From Pontibacter akesuensis (GTDB taxonomy: Bacteria > Bacteroidota > Bacteroidia > Cytophagales > Hymenobacteraceae), in the NCBI RefSeq assembly GCF_001611675.1, contig NZ_CP014766.1, forward strand, positions 3,534,001 through 3,598,000: a stretch of 64,000 nt of DNA, written 5' to 3'. The notes under the pieces are model-generated. The model saw only the letters and a list, made by a program, of their open reading frames with translations. It did not search any database and was not told the origin of the DNA. Positions 9,467 through 18,401 of the stretch are shown here, piece by piece (positions within the stretch are counted from its first letter, which is position 1; each line of letters starts with the position of its first letter). A program made the position numbers and the translations under genes.

Positions 9467-10279
9467 TCAGCCATTGTCGCTGAAAGCCGGGTAAAGCGTC
9501 ATGCCGCCATCCACGTAGATGGTGGTGCCGGTAATATAATCCGCCTCGTCGGTTGCCAGCCACACGGCTACCCTGGCAATATCTTCCGGCTCTCCGATGC
9601 GGCCGTAGGGAATAAGCGTGAGCATGTCTTTTCGGCCTTGCTCCGTTTCCCATACGCTTCGGTTAATGTCTGTTTTGATGGCACCGGGTGAAATGCCGTT
9701 TACCCTGATCTTGTTTGGCGCCAGTTCCTGAGCAAGTGTTTTCATCAGCATCTGCACGCCACCTTTGGCCGTGGCATAGTTCACGTGGCCAGCCCAGGGA
9801 ATGATATCATGCACTGAACTGATGAAGATGATGTTGCCAGCGGATGTTTTTTCCTCTGGCTGTACTTTGCGCTTCATAAACTCCTTTGTGGCTGCCTGCG
9901 CGCACAGGAAATGGCCGGTCAGGTTGGTGCTGATCACTTTGTTCCATTGCTCCAGTGTCATGTCCACAAAAGAGCTGTCTTTCTGCACCCCGGCGTTGTT
10001 TACCAGTATGTCCAGCTGCCCAAACTGCTCTACCGCTGTGTTAATGAGCCGCTGGCAGTCTTCAGGTTGTGCTACATCTGCTTGCATGATGACGGCCTGG
10101 CTGCCCTGGCTCTCTATTTTTTGCTGGGCCTCCCGGGCTCCGTTCTCATCAGAGTGATAGTTGATCACTACTTTGGCGCCCGCCTTGCCCATCATGATGG
10201 CGATGGCCTGGCCAATACCGGAACTACCTCCGGTTACTACGGCTACTTTGCCGGCTAATCTCTTATCAAGTTCACTCAT
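9467..10279 (-). CDS. SDR family oxidoreductase (glucose 1-dehydrogenase-like)
   Basis: A 270-aa classical short-chain dehydrogenase. It shows the NAD(P)-binding GGSSGIGQAIA motif near residues 17-27, NNAG at ~90, a catalytic Ser in FISSVHD with Tyr and Lys in YATAKGG, the PGAIKTDINR loop, and the C-terminal ADYITGTTIYVDGGMTLYP typical of glucose 1-dehydrogenase and related enzymes. Substrate cannot be fixed from sequence. It stands between the copper cluster and the ebo cluster with its own upstream gap; no operon partner is clear. Confidence 0.85.
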   Translation of the reverse strand: MSELDKRLAGKVAVVTGGSSGIGQAIAIMMGKAGAKVVINYHSDENGAREAQQKIESQGSQAVIMQADVAQPEDCQRLINTAVEQFGQLDILVNNAGVQKDSSFVDMTLEQWNKVISTNLTGHFLCAQAATKEFMKRKVQPEEKTSAGNIIFISSVHDIIPWAGHVNYATAKGGVQMLMKTLAQELAPNKIRVNGISPGAIKTDINRSVWETEQGRKDMLTLIPYGRIGEPEDIARVAVWLATDEADYITGTTIYVDGGMTLYPAFSDNG

Positions 10280-10521
10280 AAATTTCTAGTCTCTTTGGTC
10301 AGCTTGTTTTCTGCTGGCGCTATGTTTTTTGGTGCCAGATAGGATGTAGGAATATTTTATTTGTTGGGTGCAGCTTTAACGGTATACCATGAAGGGCACT
10401 ACTAAGTTGTCTGCGTTACTGATGCCTTTGCTCAGTCAAACTAATGTGTACCAGTAGCAGATTAAGTTAAAACGACGTAGGCTTGTTTTAGCTTTTTTTG
10501 AGAAACGCTGTGGCTTCTAAG

Positions 10522-10559
10522 TACAGCGCGGCTACTGGTGGTACAGTAGCCGCGCTGTA
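10522..10559. terminator. Hairpin downstream of the ebo operon
   Basis: A perfect 15-bp stem (TACAGCGCGGCTACT paired with its complement) around an 8-nt loop, 15 bp past the stop of eboF. There is no long U-tract in the operon direction, so it may act as a 3'-end stabiliser as well as a terminator. Confidence 0.7.
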
Positions 10560-10573
10560 TAATGTAGTATGAG

Positions 10574-11980
10574 TTATACCTGTGCGATGAATACCGGCTC
10601 GGGTTTCGGCACCTGCAGGTGCTGCAGGATAACATCGAACACATCCACGGCCTGCACTTCCTGTGGGAGATTTGATTTATACTTGGTAAGCAGCAGTGGC
10701 CACTCGTTTTTGTCTTCCTGGATGCGCCCGTGCGAGCCTTTTATCAGGGTGGCATCCAGCGGTATGATGTCCATCACCATCCGGAAGCCAAGTTTTTTCT
10801 TCAGCACCTTGCCGGCCACCTTGGGTAGCAGGAACTTGATTTTTGGGTCAGCAAACATCTCCACAGGGTCGAAGCCAGGCTTTTTGTGGATGTCGACCAT
10901 GCGGGCGTAGTCCGGTGCTTTTTTATCATCCAGCCAGAAATAGTACGTGAACCAGGCATGCGCTTTGGCCACCACCACCAGCTCACCGCAGCGCTCGTGG
11001 GCAAGTTTATACTTGTTCCGTTCATCGCCAGCCAGTACTTCCTCAATACCGTCTACCCCTTGCAACAGCTGCTGCACTTCTGCTATTTTCGCTGCATCCT
11101 TCACATACACGTGGGCCACCTGGTGATCGGCCACGGCAAAGGCCTCGCTCATGGCCATGTCCAACAGCTCGGTACCGCGTTCGATACGCACATTGATGTA
11201 GCCGTTTTCGCGCAGCACGCGGTTGATGTGCACCGGCTGGTTGACATCCGAAATGCCGTACTCCGATAACACCATCACGTTGGCTCCTTTGGCTTCATAA
11301 AACGAAATCAGGTCGCCAGCTACAGCGTCTATCTCCTGCAAGTCTTTGGCAATGCGCGGGTTTGATGGGCCGAGGCGCTGCAGGTTGTAATCGAGGTGCG
11401 GCAGGTAGATGAGCGTGAGCGTCGGGTCGTAGAGGTTATCGGTGATCTTGCTGGCATCGGCAATCCACCTGCTCGACTTGATGGAGGTCTTTGGCCCCCA
11501 GTAGTTGAACAGCGGAAAGGTGCCCAGTTCTGCCTGCAGCTTATCGCGCAGGTCGGCTGGTTGCGTGTAGCAGTCGGGCAGTTTGCGGCCATCGGCCAGG
11601 TACTGCGGGCGCGGCGTTAAAGTATAATCGGCAGTGGTGTTCATGTTGTACCACCAACCCATGTTGGCTACTGTAAATTTAGGGTCGGCGGCACGGGCCA
11701 CTTCCCATACTTTGGGCGCCTGCACCAGCTTGTTCGACTGCCGCCACAGCTTCACCTCATCCTCCTCCCGAAAATACCAGCCGTTCGCCACAATGCCGTG
11801 CTCCTGCGGCCACTTGCCGGTGAGGTACGTGGATTGCACGGTACAGGTAACAGCCGGAAGTACGGGTTTTATACTTGCCTGCTGCGCATTAGCTGCCCAT
11901 TTGGCCAGGTGCGGTGTGTGCTTGCCGATCAGGGATTTCGTTAGCCCCACGATGTTCAGCACTACGGTCTTCTGCGTCAT
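10574..11980 (-). CDS. eboF: EboF: alkaline phosphatase superfamily protein (nucleotide pyrophosphatase-like)
   Basis: A ~468-aa alkaline phosphatase superfamily enzyme. The start at 11980 (MTQKTVVLNIVGLT) fits the family; an ATG at 12001 is also possible. Visible elements are the PAVTCTVQSTYLTGKWPQEHGI region with the Thr nucleophile, YLPHLDYNLQRLGP supplying metal-binding Asp/His, VLSEYGISDV, and a C-terminal KGSHGR motif with the last His. The residue after the first beta strand is Asn rather than the Asp seen in many NPP enzymes. It is the last gene of the ebo cluster and overlaps eboE by 92 bp. In cyanobacteria the ebo cluster is involved in moving scytonemin precursors to the periplasm; the substrate here is unknown. 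Confidence 0.85.
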   Translation of the reverse strand: MTQKTVVLNIVGLTKSLIGKHTPHLAKWAANAQQASIKPVLPAVTCTVQSTYLTGKWPQEHGIVANGWYFREEDEVKLWRQSNKLVQAPKVWEVARAADPKFTVANMGWWYNMNTTADYTLTPRPQYLADGRKLPDCYTQPADLRDKLQAELGTFPLFNYWGPKTSIKSSRWIADASKITDNLYDPTLTLIYLPHLDYNLQRLGPSNPRIAKDLQEIDAVAGDLISFYEAKGANVMVLSEYGISDVNQPVHINRVLRENGYINVRIERGTELLDMAMSEAFAVADHQVAHVYVKDAAKIAEVQQLLQGVDGIEEVLAGDERNKYKLAHERCGELVVVAKAHAWFTYYFWLDDKKAPDYARMVDIHKKPGFDPVEMFADPKIKFLLPKVAGKVLKKKLGFRMVMDIIPLDATLIKGSHGRIQEDKNEWPLLLTKYKSNLPQEVQAVDVFDVILQHLQVPKPEPVFIAQV

Positions 11981-13202
11981 GTTTTTTGTTGATAGTTTCA
12001 ATCACCCACTCCAGCTCACGTTGGATGGAAAGGGAAAGGTCTTTTTTAAGGTCAAGCGGCAGCACGTCCCACGTATAGGTTTCTACCTCCAGGTGCTGCG
12101 TTACGTTATTTTGCTGCAACAGGCGCAGTACTTCGGCCACATCCTCCTGGGTAGACTGCAGGCCGTTGTACTCCTGCGTGAACAGCGGCACATGGAAGTG
12201 CGTGCGCCATTCTACGGCGTTGGGTTTGCGGATGTGCTGCAGGGCAAAAGTCAGGTCGGGGTACTGCGTGAGTTCTCCCTCCTTATCCTTTTCCACCACC
12301 TGGTGCAGGTAAGTCGATTCGGCAAACATGGCCATGGCTTCGGAAAGCTCGGCGCGCGTTTCCACATCCTGTGGGAGCTCGGCTTTCAGGGCCGCACTTA
12401 ACTGAATCTTGCCGATTCTGATGCCGGCATGCTTCAGTTTGGCAAAGGCTTCCTGGGGCTTTTCGTAAGCCAGCGCGAAGTGACACACATCGTAGCAGAG
12501 CTGCACGTAAGTATAGATCGCTTCAACAGCATCGTCCTTTGTCAGCCCCAGCGACTCCTGCAGTTTATCTGCGCCAATTGGCTGCAGCCACTCCTTGTAA
12601 AACTTAATCACTTCCTTGGAGTTCTCCAGCAGTCCGTCTGGCTCCGGTTCAATGTCGAGGTGGATGGTTTTGCCTGTCTGCGTTTTGATCTGGTGCAGCG
12701 CCTCCACTACCTGTACCAGGTGCTGGGCCGCATGGGTAAACACAGACTTCATTTTCTGCTCATCGGCCTCGCGCAGCCAGGGCTTGTAGGAGAGAGGAGA
12801 GGTGGAAATACCGCCCTCCATGCCCTCGGGTAACAGCTCGGCCATGATCTGTGCCAGCCGGATAGTATAGGCCACCCGCTCTTCCGTTGCCCAATCAGGG
12901 AAGTGCACCCTGTCTTTGACTTCCTGGTTGTGGAAGCCGCCATATGGAAAGCCGTTCATCGTGAACACATACAGCCCCTGCTCGTGCAGCCAGCTTTTAA
13001 ACTCCTGCAGTTGATTGCCTTCCAGTAGTTGTTCGCTGGCGAGGTTAGAGAGGCGCAGGCCAATGCCAAAGGGCTTGTCTGGCGAGAGCTCCTTTTTGAG
13101 CGGCGGAAAGTATGATTCCAGATTAGTGAAGACCTCCTCCCAGCTTTCGCCGGGATGGATGTTGGTGCAGTATGTGAGGTGGTAACCCTGTTGCAGGTAC
13201 AT
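11889..13202 (-). CDS. eboE: EboE: metabolite traffic protein, xylose isomerase-like TIM barrel
   Basis: A 437-aa protein from the start MYLQQGYHLTYCTNIHPGES at 13202; an ATG at 13247 adds 15 unlike residues. The TIM-barrel (AP endonuclease 2/xylose isomerase-like) core shows metal-site candidates in LDIEPEPDGLLE, CYDVCHFALAYE and HFHVPLF, and ends LEVETYTWDVLP followed by a helix. The final ~30 residues are hydrophilic and are encoded inside the eboF reading frame in another phase, which suggests the original stop was lost or that the long overlap is tolerated. Members of this family accompany EboC/EboD in ebo clusters; the reaction is not known. Confidence 0.85.
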   Translation of the reverse strand: MYLQQGYHLTYCTNIHPGESWEEVFTNLESYFPPLKKELSPDKPFGIGLRLSNLASEQLLEGNQLQEFKSWLHEQGLYVFTMNGFPYGGFHNQEVKDRVHFPDWATEERVAYTIRLAQIMAELLPEGMEGGISTSPLSYKPWLREADEQKMKSVFTHAAQHLVQVVEALHQIKTQTGKTIHLDIEPEPDGLLENSKEVIKFYKEWLQPIGADKLQESLGLTKDDAVEAIYTYVQLCYDVCHFALAYEKPQEAFAKLKHAGIRIGKIQLSAALKAELPQDVETRAELSEAMAMFAESTYLHQVVEKDKEGELTQYPDLTFALQHIRKPNAVEWRTHFHVPLFTQEYNGLQSTQEDVAEVLRLLQQNNVTQHLEVETYTWDVLPLDLKKDLSLSIQRELEWVIETINKKHDAEDRSAEHRGANEIPDRQAHTAPGQMGS

Positions 13203-13264
13203 GTTGCGTTTTTTAGGTGAGAATACAGTAAGCGGCTGGTTCTTCACGAGCTGCCTTTCCTGTA

Positions 13265-14443
13265 TTATACTTGCGGCTGGGTATGGGGTTGCTGTTTTTT
13301 CTGGAGGAAGCGAATCGCCTGTTCTACCAGTTCCGGATTCATGTGGTGCACTTCCACGCCTGTGCCGATGCGCGACAGCAGCATAATGGTCAGCTGCCCG
13401 CCCAGGTGCTCCCTGAATTCTGTTAAGCCGCGGATCACAGACAGCTGCCCGTCTTCCCCCTGCTGCACCAGTTCCGGCACAAAGAGGTTAAATCCCAGTT
13501 CCTGCAGTAGCGCCAGTATTTCGTCGTGTTCCGGTGCATTTATCATGCCCTGTAGCCAGGAGTAAGTTACATCCAGCGCGATGCCAATGGCCACTGCCTC
13601 GCCGTGGCGCAGGCTATACTTGGTGAGTTGCTCCAGTTTGTGCGCTGCCCAATGCCCAAAATCCAGTGGCCGCGAAGAGCCCATCTCGAACGGATCAAGG
13701 CCGCCGATATGCTCCACGTGTAGCTCGGCGCAACGGTGAATCAGCTGTTGCATGGTCGCCATGTCGCGCTGTGCCAGCTTCCGGGCGTCTTGTTTTATAC
13801 TTTGGTAAAAGGCTTCGTCTTTGATCAGTGCTACCTTGATGGCCTCCGAAATGCCGGAGCGCCAGTCGCGGTCTTCGAGTGTAAGCAGAAAGTTGCTATC
13901 GTTGATTACGGCGAAGGGCGGCGCAAAGGTGCCCAAGAAGTTCTTTTTGCCGAAGGCGTTGATGCTGTTTTTCACGCCAACTCCAGAATCATTTTGCGAA
14001 AGCACGGTTGTTGGAATGCGCACAAGGCGTATGCCGCGATGCGCGATAGCAGCGGCAAAGCCAGCCAGATCGAGCAGGGCACCGCCACCGATGGCGATCA
14101 GGTAGGAATGCCGGCACACGCCAAACTGGTTAATACCCGCAAGTATGGTTTGCAGGTGTTCCGGGTCGTTTTTGGAATCCTCGCCCCCCGGAAGTATAAG
14201 CGGCTCCGCTACCTGTTGCAGCGCCTGGGCATGTGCCGAAGTATAGGAATTGATTTGCTCCAGCAAACCCGGGCTGGCCTCAGCCACGCCGCTGTCTATT
14301 ACAAACAACACCTTACGGCAACTGGCGGAGTTATCCTGTGCCAGCACATCTGTGAGCATGGTATTCTCCGGCTGAAAAAGCCCTTCTGTAAAGTATACCC
14401 CATACCGGAACGGTACTGCAAAATTCTGTTCTATCGTCTTCAT
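13265..14443 (-). CDS. eboD: EboD: 3-dehydroquinate synthase-like enzyme
   Basis: A 392-aa sugar-phosphate cyclase superfamily protein with the NAD-binding GGALLDLAGFAAAIAHRG segment, the IPTTVLSQNDSGVGVKNSI loop, conserved KNFLGTF, metal-binding Glu in SGISEAIKVALI, and zinc-ligand His in LDFGHWAAHKLE and LRHGEAVAIGIALD. These are shared with AroB, but context and divergence place it as EboD rather than the shikimate enzyme. It could cyclise a sugar phosphate other than DAHP (inference). It lies 62 bp upstream of eboE; a half-copy of the TTGAATAACTGA repeat separates it from eboC. Confidence 0.87.
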   Translation of the reverse strand: MKTIEQNFAVPFRYGVYFTEGLFQPENTMLTDVLAQDNSASCRKVLFVIDSGVAEASPGLLEQINSYTSAHAQALQQVAEPLILPGGEDSKNDPEHLQTILAGINQFGVCRHSYLIAIGGGALLDLAGFAAAIAHRGIRLVRIPTTVLSQNDSGVGVKNSINAFGKKNFLGTFAPPFAVINDSNFLLTLEDRDWRSGISEAIKVALIKDEAFYQSIKQDARKLAQRDMATMQQLIHRCAELHVEHIGGLDPFEMGSSRPLDFGHWAAHKLEQLTKYSLRHGEAVAIGIALDVTYSWLQGMINAPEHDEILALLQELGFNLFVPELVQQGEDGQLSVIRGLTEFREHLGGQLTIMLLSRIGTGVEVHHMNPELVEQAIRFLQKKQQPHTQPQV

Positions 14444-14459
14444 ACCCGGGGTAATTTTA

Positions 14460-14490
14460 GTTTGAATAACTGACTTTTGAATGACTGAAT
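14460..14490. repeat. Half-copy of the TTTTGAATAACTGA repeat
   Basis: TTTGAATAACTGACTTTTGA followed by ATGACTGAAT is one arm of the palindromes at 4062-4128 and 24982-25070. Here it lies between eboD and eboC without its partner arm. Confidence 0.6.
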
Positions 14491-14558
14491 GTTAATATTA
14501 AATGAGGGACTAAGAACTGTAGAAGCCTAGCATCTAAAATCTAATATCTAGCGCCCCG

Positions 14559-15467
14559 TTAGGTTACAGCGAAACGCCTGGCGATGTAGATGGATACGGG
14601 TAGAAGCAGCAGCACGATCAGGCCGTATTGCCAGCCTGCAAAACCAGCGGCTATACTTGCATTCATCACGATCAGGGCCAGAATACCCGCTTTCACGGCC
14701 TTAATGATAAGCTTTGGTTCCTTAGTGGGCATGGCCTTAAAGAGCGGCGGGAAAATAAGCCAGGCAAACAGCAGCAGGAAGGGCAGCGTGTAAAGCAGGT
14801 TAAACTGCGGCAGCAGCGCCAGGCTCATAATTCCGGCAAACACAATGCCATACATCAGCACGGCTCCTTTCAACGCGGCTGTGTTCCCACCATGCACTTC
14901 CCCACGACTCACCATGGTAATGGCAGCAATATAGATGATAGGAATCAAGGCAATGAACCACAAATCATCTAAAGCGGCGGGAATGGCACTCACTCCTAAA
15001 AGCAGATTGCCACCCCGACAAGAGCCCATGTTTATCGGGCCTAGGAAAGTATGATGCTTGCCTTTCCAGTCGTAGAGCAGGGCGAGCAGGGCAACAGCCA
15101 GTGCGATAAGGGCACTTACATCCGATACCTGCCAGGCAGCCAGAATGCCGCCAATCAGCAACACCAGTCCAAGTATAGTTGCCCCTGCCAATGAAGCCTT
15201 GCCACTCGGAATAGGCCGCTCTGGACGTTCCACTCTGTCGAGGTCTGCATCAAATACATCATTAAACACTACGCCGCCGCCGTACAACCCGATAGTGGCC
15301 AGCACCAGCCAGCCGAGCGGCTGCAAGTGTGCGGCCTCAAATCCATTCTCCCACAGGCTGCGTGAAAGCAAAGCACCTGATGCGGCGAAACCTAACATAA
15401 TATCCGCAATGGCGGTCACAATGTTAGCTGGGCGCATCAGGCGTACGTAAGCTCCTACTGTACTCAT
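14559..15467 (-). CDS. eboC: EboC: UbiA-like prenyltransferase
   Basis: A 302-aa integral membrane protein of the UbiA superfamily with about nine membrane segments. The first aspartate-rich motif is clear (FNDVFDADLDRVERPERPIP), binding prenyl diphosphate through Mg. The second is altered: YDWKGKHHTFLGPINMGSCRGGN has few acidic residues, as in other EboC proteins. In the ebo cluster it is thought to act in membrane passage or lipid attachment of a secondary metabolite (knowledge from cyanobacterial ebo; function here inferred). Its start is 3 bp after the eboB stop, so the two are translationally coupled. Confidence 0.88.
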   Translation of the reverse strand: MSTVGAYVRLMRPANIVTAIADIMLGFAASGALLSRSLWENGFEAAHLQPLGWLVLATIGLYGGGVVFNDVFDADLDRVERPERPIPSGKASLAGATILGLVLLIGGILAAWQVSDVSALIALAVALLALLYDWKGKHHTFLGPINMGSCRGGNLLLGVSAIPAALDDLWFIALIPIIYIAAITMVSRGEVHGGNTAALKGAVLMYGIVFAGIMSLALLPQFNLLYTLPFLLLFAWLIFPPLFKAMPTKEPKLIIKAVKAGILALIVMNASIAAGFAGWQYGLIVLLLLPVSIYIARRFAVT

Positions 15468-15470
15468 TTT

Positions 15471-16412
15471 TTAGCGTACAATGTTTGAGTCCAGGCTGTC
15501 GGTGGCTTTAACTTCACCCACGACTGGCGTTTGGCCGCCACGCAGCACCGAGTTGTCTGAGAACTTCTCGCGCTGGTCTACCTGTGTGCCTTTCAGCCAA
15601 TCCGACTCATGCATCTGGCCGCTTTTGCCAAATGAGTCGAGGGCATTCTGATAACATACTTTGCGCACATCCTCTATACTTATCCCGCGCTCGAGCATCA
15701 GCGAAGCGGTTTTTGGTACCGAGAGCGGATCGCTCACGCCCCAGTCGGCAGAAGAGTTGACGATGATGCGCTCTGAGCCATACTGCTTCACGATCTCCAC
15801 CATGCGTTCGTTGCCCATTTTGGAGTTCGGGTAAATGGTAAAGGCGGCCCAAAAGCCCCTGTCCAGCACATCCTTCACCGTTTCCTCGTTGTTGTGGTCG
15901 ATCACCACCATGTCGGGCGCAATGCCGTGTTCCAGGCATACCTCCATACTTTTAATGGTCCCGGCTTTCTTGTCGCGGTGCGGTGTGTGTACCTGCACCG
16001 GCATGTTTACTTCCTTGGCAAGCTCCAGCTGTGCCCTGAAATACTTGTCTTCTGTAGGCGTCTGGTCGTCGTACCCGATCTCGCCCACGCCAACCACGCC
16101 CTCTTTGCAAACGAAAAGCGGCAGCAGTTCCATCACCTGCTCTGCCAGCGCCTCGTTATTGGCTTCCTTGGAGTTTAGACCGATGGTGCAGTAGTGCTTG
16201 ATGCCGAACTGGCTGGCACGAAAGCGCTCCCAGCCAACAAGGCTGCTGAAATAATCTTTAAAGGAGCCGGCCTCAGTGCGGGGCTGCCCTAGCCAGAATG
16301 CTGGTTCGATTATGGCCACAATGCCTGCCTTTTGCATCCGCTCATAATCATCCGTTGTGCGGGAAGTCATATGGATATGCGGGTCGATCAGCATCAGGTT
16401 GTGCGTGTTCAT
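15471..16412 (-). CDS. eboB: EboB: TatD family metal-dependent hydrolase
   Basis: A 313-aa amidohydrolase-fold protein. Metal ligands are visible in order: DPHIHM near the N terminus, VGVGEIGYDD, VQVHTPHRD, VVIDHNNE and NSSADWGVSD. The middle matches the TatD/EboB group; the last ~45 residues are hydrophilic and unlike TatD. It sits between eboA and eboC on one strand with 116 bp and 3 bp gaps. The substrate is unknown; phosphodiesterase or lactone hydrolysis are the precedents in the superfamily. Confidence 0.87.
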   Translation of the reverse strand: MNTHNLMLIDPHIHMTSRTTDDYERMQKAGIVAIIEPAFWLGQPRTEAGSFKDYFSSLVGWERFRASQFGIKHYCTIGLNSKEANNEALAEQVMELLPLFVCKEGVVGVGEIGYDDQTPTEDKYFRAQLELAKEVNMPVQVHTPHRDKKAGTIKSMEVCLEHGIAPDMVVIDHNNEETVKDVLDRGFWAAFTIYPNSKMGNERMVEIVKQYGSERIIVNSSADWGVSDPLSVPKTASLMLERGISIEDVRKVCYQNALDSFGKSGQMHESDWLKGTQVDQREKFSDNSVLRGGQTPVVGEVKATDSLDSNIVR

Positions 16413-16528
16413 ATAGTAAGGGTTATAGTTGGAGACCTCTTTGATACTCGTGTAGGTGTGAATTTAAAAACTTATTGGCTGAAATGATATGTTATAGTCC
16501 AACAAGTGCCAAGCCCGGAGGTTTAATT

Positions 16529-17425
16529 TCAAGAAAGCTGCAGGTTTTTATCGCCGATGAGGCGCCAGGTAATTTCTCCGTTCTCTACGCGGGATTTAAG
16601 TTGCGGATGGGCGCTTAGCAGCTCTTTTGCCTGCTGGTTGCTGCTTTGGGCGCAGGCCAGCGCGGCCGCCTCCTGCTCCAGCTCGCTGGGCTGCGCGAAC
16701 AGCTTTTTAATGTCCTTGAGAATGGCCTCATCAATAAAGGGCCCAACCGGGCGCCACAGTTCGGGAGAAACGGGCCTGCCGGCAGCCCAGCGCTCGTGGG
16801 CGTAATCAGAGAGGATACGGGCCAGCTTGGCGTTTCGTCTCTTTTCAATGCCATAAATGCGAAACACTGGCTTTCCAACAAAGAGCGTCTTCAGCACCAT
16901 GTTGTTCCAGGCGTCCTCGTGCATGTAGTCGGCAGGGTAGGGGTTGTCCAGCGCCACCGCCTCAAACACATCGCCCATGTTGGTACGGAAGCCCTCGGCG
17001 GCACGCTCGCGGAATAGCTCAGGGTGAGGCAGCAGCGGCAGGCCCGCATACAGCGCCACCAGTTCGCCCATGTCTGCGGTGTTAAAAAGCGTCTCGAGTT
17101 GCTGCCGGAACGCCTCTCCATCCTGGTACGGCATGGAGAGGATCAGCAAGGTGCGGGCGGCCTGAGCAGCGGTCCAACGGCTGGGGTCAAAACCGGGCCG
17201 GATGATATCGGCCATTTCCGCGTCGTGCGGCGTGAGTTGCAGGGGCGCTTTACCGATAAAGCGGGAAGCTGCGCTAAAAGCCAGGTAAAGCTCTTTTGGT
17301 TTGGCGTTTTCATCCTCCACCAGCTTCATTTTCTGCACGAGCCATTTTATGCCTTCGGGTGTGGTGGTGCGCTCGAGTACCTCCATCAGGAAGGTTTTAG
17401 TAGCGTAGATATCTGCCTGGTACAC
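16529..17425 (-). CDS. eboA: EboA domain-containing protein
   Basis: A 298-aa, almost entirely helical protein without signal peptide or membrane segment. The N-terminal half (~1-130) and the NPYPADYMHEDAWNNMVLKTLFVGKPV block (~165-190) match the EboA family, as do the distal helices. EboA is the first gene of the conserved ebo cluster; its biochemical role is not known. It is the promoter-proximal gene here, preceded by a 650-bp non-coding stretch. Confidence 0.85.
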   Translation of the reverse strand: MYQADIYATKTFLMEVLERTTTPEGIKWLVQKMKLVEDENAKPKELYLAFSAASRFIGKAPLQLTPHDAEMADIIRPGFDPSRWTAAQAARTLLILSMPYQDGEAFRQQLETLFNTADMGELVALYAGLPLLPHPELFRERAAEGFRTNMGDVFEAVALDNPYPADYMHEDAWNNMVLKTLFVGKPVFRIYGIEKRRNAKLARILSDYAHERWAAGRPVSPELWRPVGPFIDEAILKDIKKLFAQPSELEQEAAALACAQSSNQQAKELLSAHPQLKSRVENGEITWRLIGDKNLQLS

Positions 17426-18075
17426 GGTAATGCTAGGTTAAGTATTTTCGGGTGAAATTTGCTGCACGCGCCTCGATAAGGATCTTCTATACGCGCTAGT
17501 GCGGCGTAGGGAGCTCTATCTTAACATAGGGCACAAAGTGCTATATAGCGATGCTGCTATTACTGTAGCTTTTTACGTCTGGTAAAAGAGAAGGTTGATA
17601 GCGCGCGAAACCTTCCGCAAAATGTGCAATTAAATTTTTGAGCGTTCCTCGTGCCTTACCTGTAAAAGCGGAAACAGGAGTTCTATTCTGGCTCTTCTCT
17701 CTAGTGTAAGGTTGCAATTTAAACTGACTGTGCGGCGGCTGCGTGAGCCAACTCAGATACTTAATGCTCCAAAGTGAAAATCATGACAATCTTATTGTAA
17801 AAAGAATATTAAAAGTTTCTTTTATGCAGGAACCTTTCAAGTAAATATGATGTATACTATATAGACAGCACCCACTGTTTTGCCACGTGTCAAGCTCAAT
17901 TTCTGGTTTGACAAACATTTAAACTAAGTTTTCAGAAAGCGTATCAGCGTAAATCTCGCCATTCACCCCCAGATGAATGTGTTTTACTTGTGATTTTTAT
18001 ACGTTTGTGTTTTTCTGTCTTTAGTTTGAACTTTTGGATAGAAAATAATGTGTGTTCTGTAGAAGTATAAGCAAA
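17426..18075. other. Non-coding gap upstream of eboA and the small gene at 18076
   Basis: About 650 bp between divergent genes with no supportable ORF. It presumably holds the ebo promoter. The only element I can name is a -7-like TACGTTTG at 18000-18007 facing the small gene. No repeat family was recognised. Confidence 0.5.
18000..18007 (+). promoter_or_regulatory. Candidate -7 element (TAnnTTTG) for the gene at 18076
   Basis: TACGTTTG fits the Bacteroidota -7 consensus, 69 bp before the start codon. No -33 TTG is found at the expected distance. Confidence 0.4.
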
Positions 18076-18348
18076 ATGAAAGAACTGGAAAGAATCGAAA
18101 ACGGACTAAAAAGCAGCCATACGTTGCTTTACAAAAATGATGGCCAAGGCCTGGCCTGCTCTTTCGTAAATGGGGGGTTGGTAGTGGATTCCTTTGTGAT
18201 TGAGGATGAGGTAATTGCCGAAGCACTGGCTAAGAAAGGCGTAAACGGTGTAGTAGAAGGAAGCAATTTTAACATGCTGAAAAGCAATTATGATTGGTTC
18301 TCGCTGCACGTAAAGTCTAAAAAACTGTACGAGACGCTGAAGTCTTAA
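18076..18348 (+). CDS. Hypothetical protein, 90 aa
   Basis: A small soluble protein starting MKELERIENGL; an ATG at 18052 is in frame but gives an unlike, Cys-containing extension. There is no signal peptide or membrane segment. Alternating strands and helices (SSHTLLYKNDGQGLACSFVN, VVDSFVIEDEVIAEALAKK, YDWFSLHVKSKKLYETL) look like a compact alpha/beta fold. It ends 17 bp before a strong terminator and has its own candidate promoter, so it is likely expressed alone. I do not recognise the family. Confidence 0.7.
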   Translation: MKELERIENGLKSSHTLLYKNDGQGLACSFVNGGLVVDSFVIEDEVIAEALAKKGVNGVVEGSNFNMLKSNYDWFSLHVKSKKLYETLKS

Positions 18349-18365
18349 CAAGTATAGACAAGTAT

Positions 18366-18400
18366 AAAAAGAAAGGCAGCCCCCAGCTGCCTTTCTTTTT
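18366..18400. terminator. Bidirectional terminator between the 18076 gene and the YczE-like gene
   Basis: A perfect 15-bp stem AAAAAGAAAGGCAGC / GCTGCCTTTCTTTTT with a 5-nt loop and T-runs on both sides. Two AAGTATA heptamers directly precede it (18350 and 18360). Confidence 0.92.
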
Positions 18401-18401
18401 G

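Noticed and set aside
11634-12401. 255-aa plus-strand ORF across eboF/eboE
   Set aside because: A shadow of two well-recognised minus-strand genes; no domain or signal.
13265-14443. Call as AroB (shikimate-pathway 3-dehydroquinate synthase)
   Set aside because: The gene lies within a complete ebo cluster and its motifs diverge from AroB; EboD is the better name.
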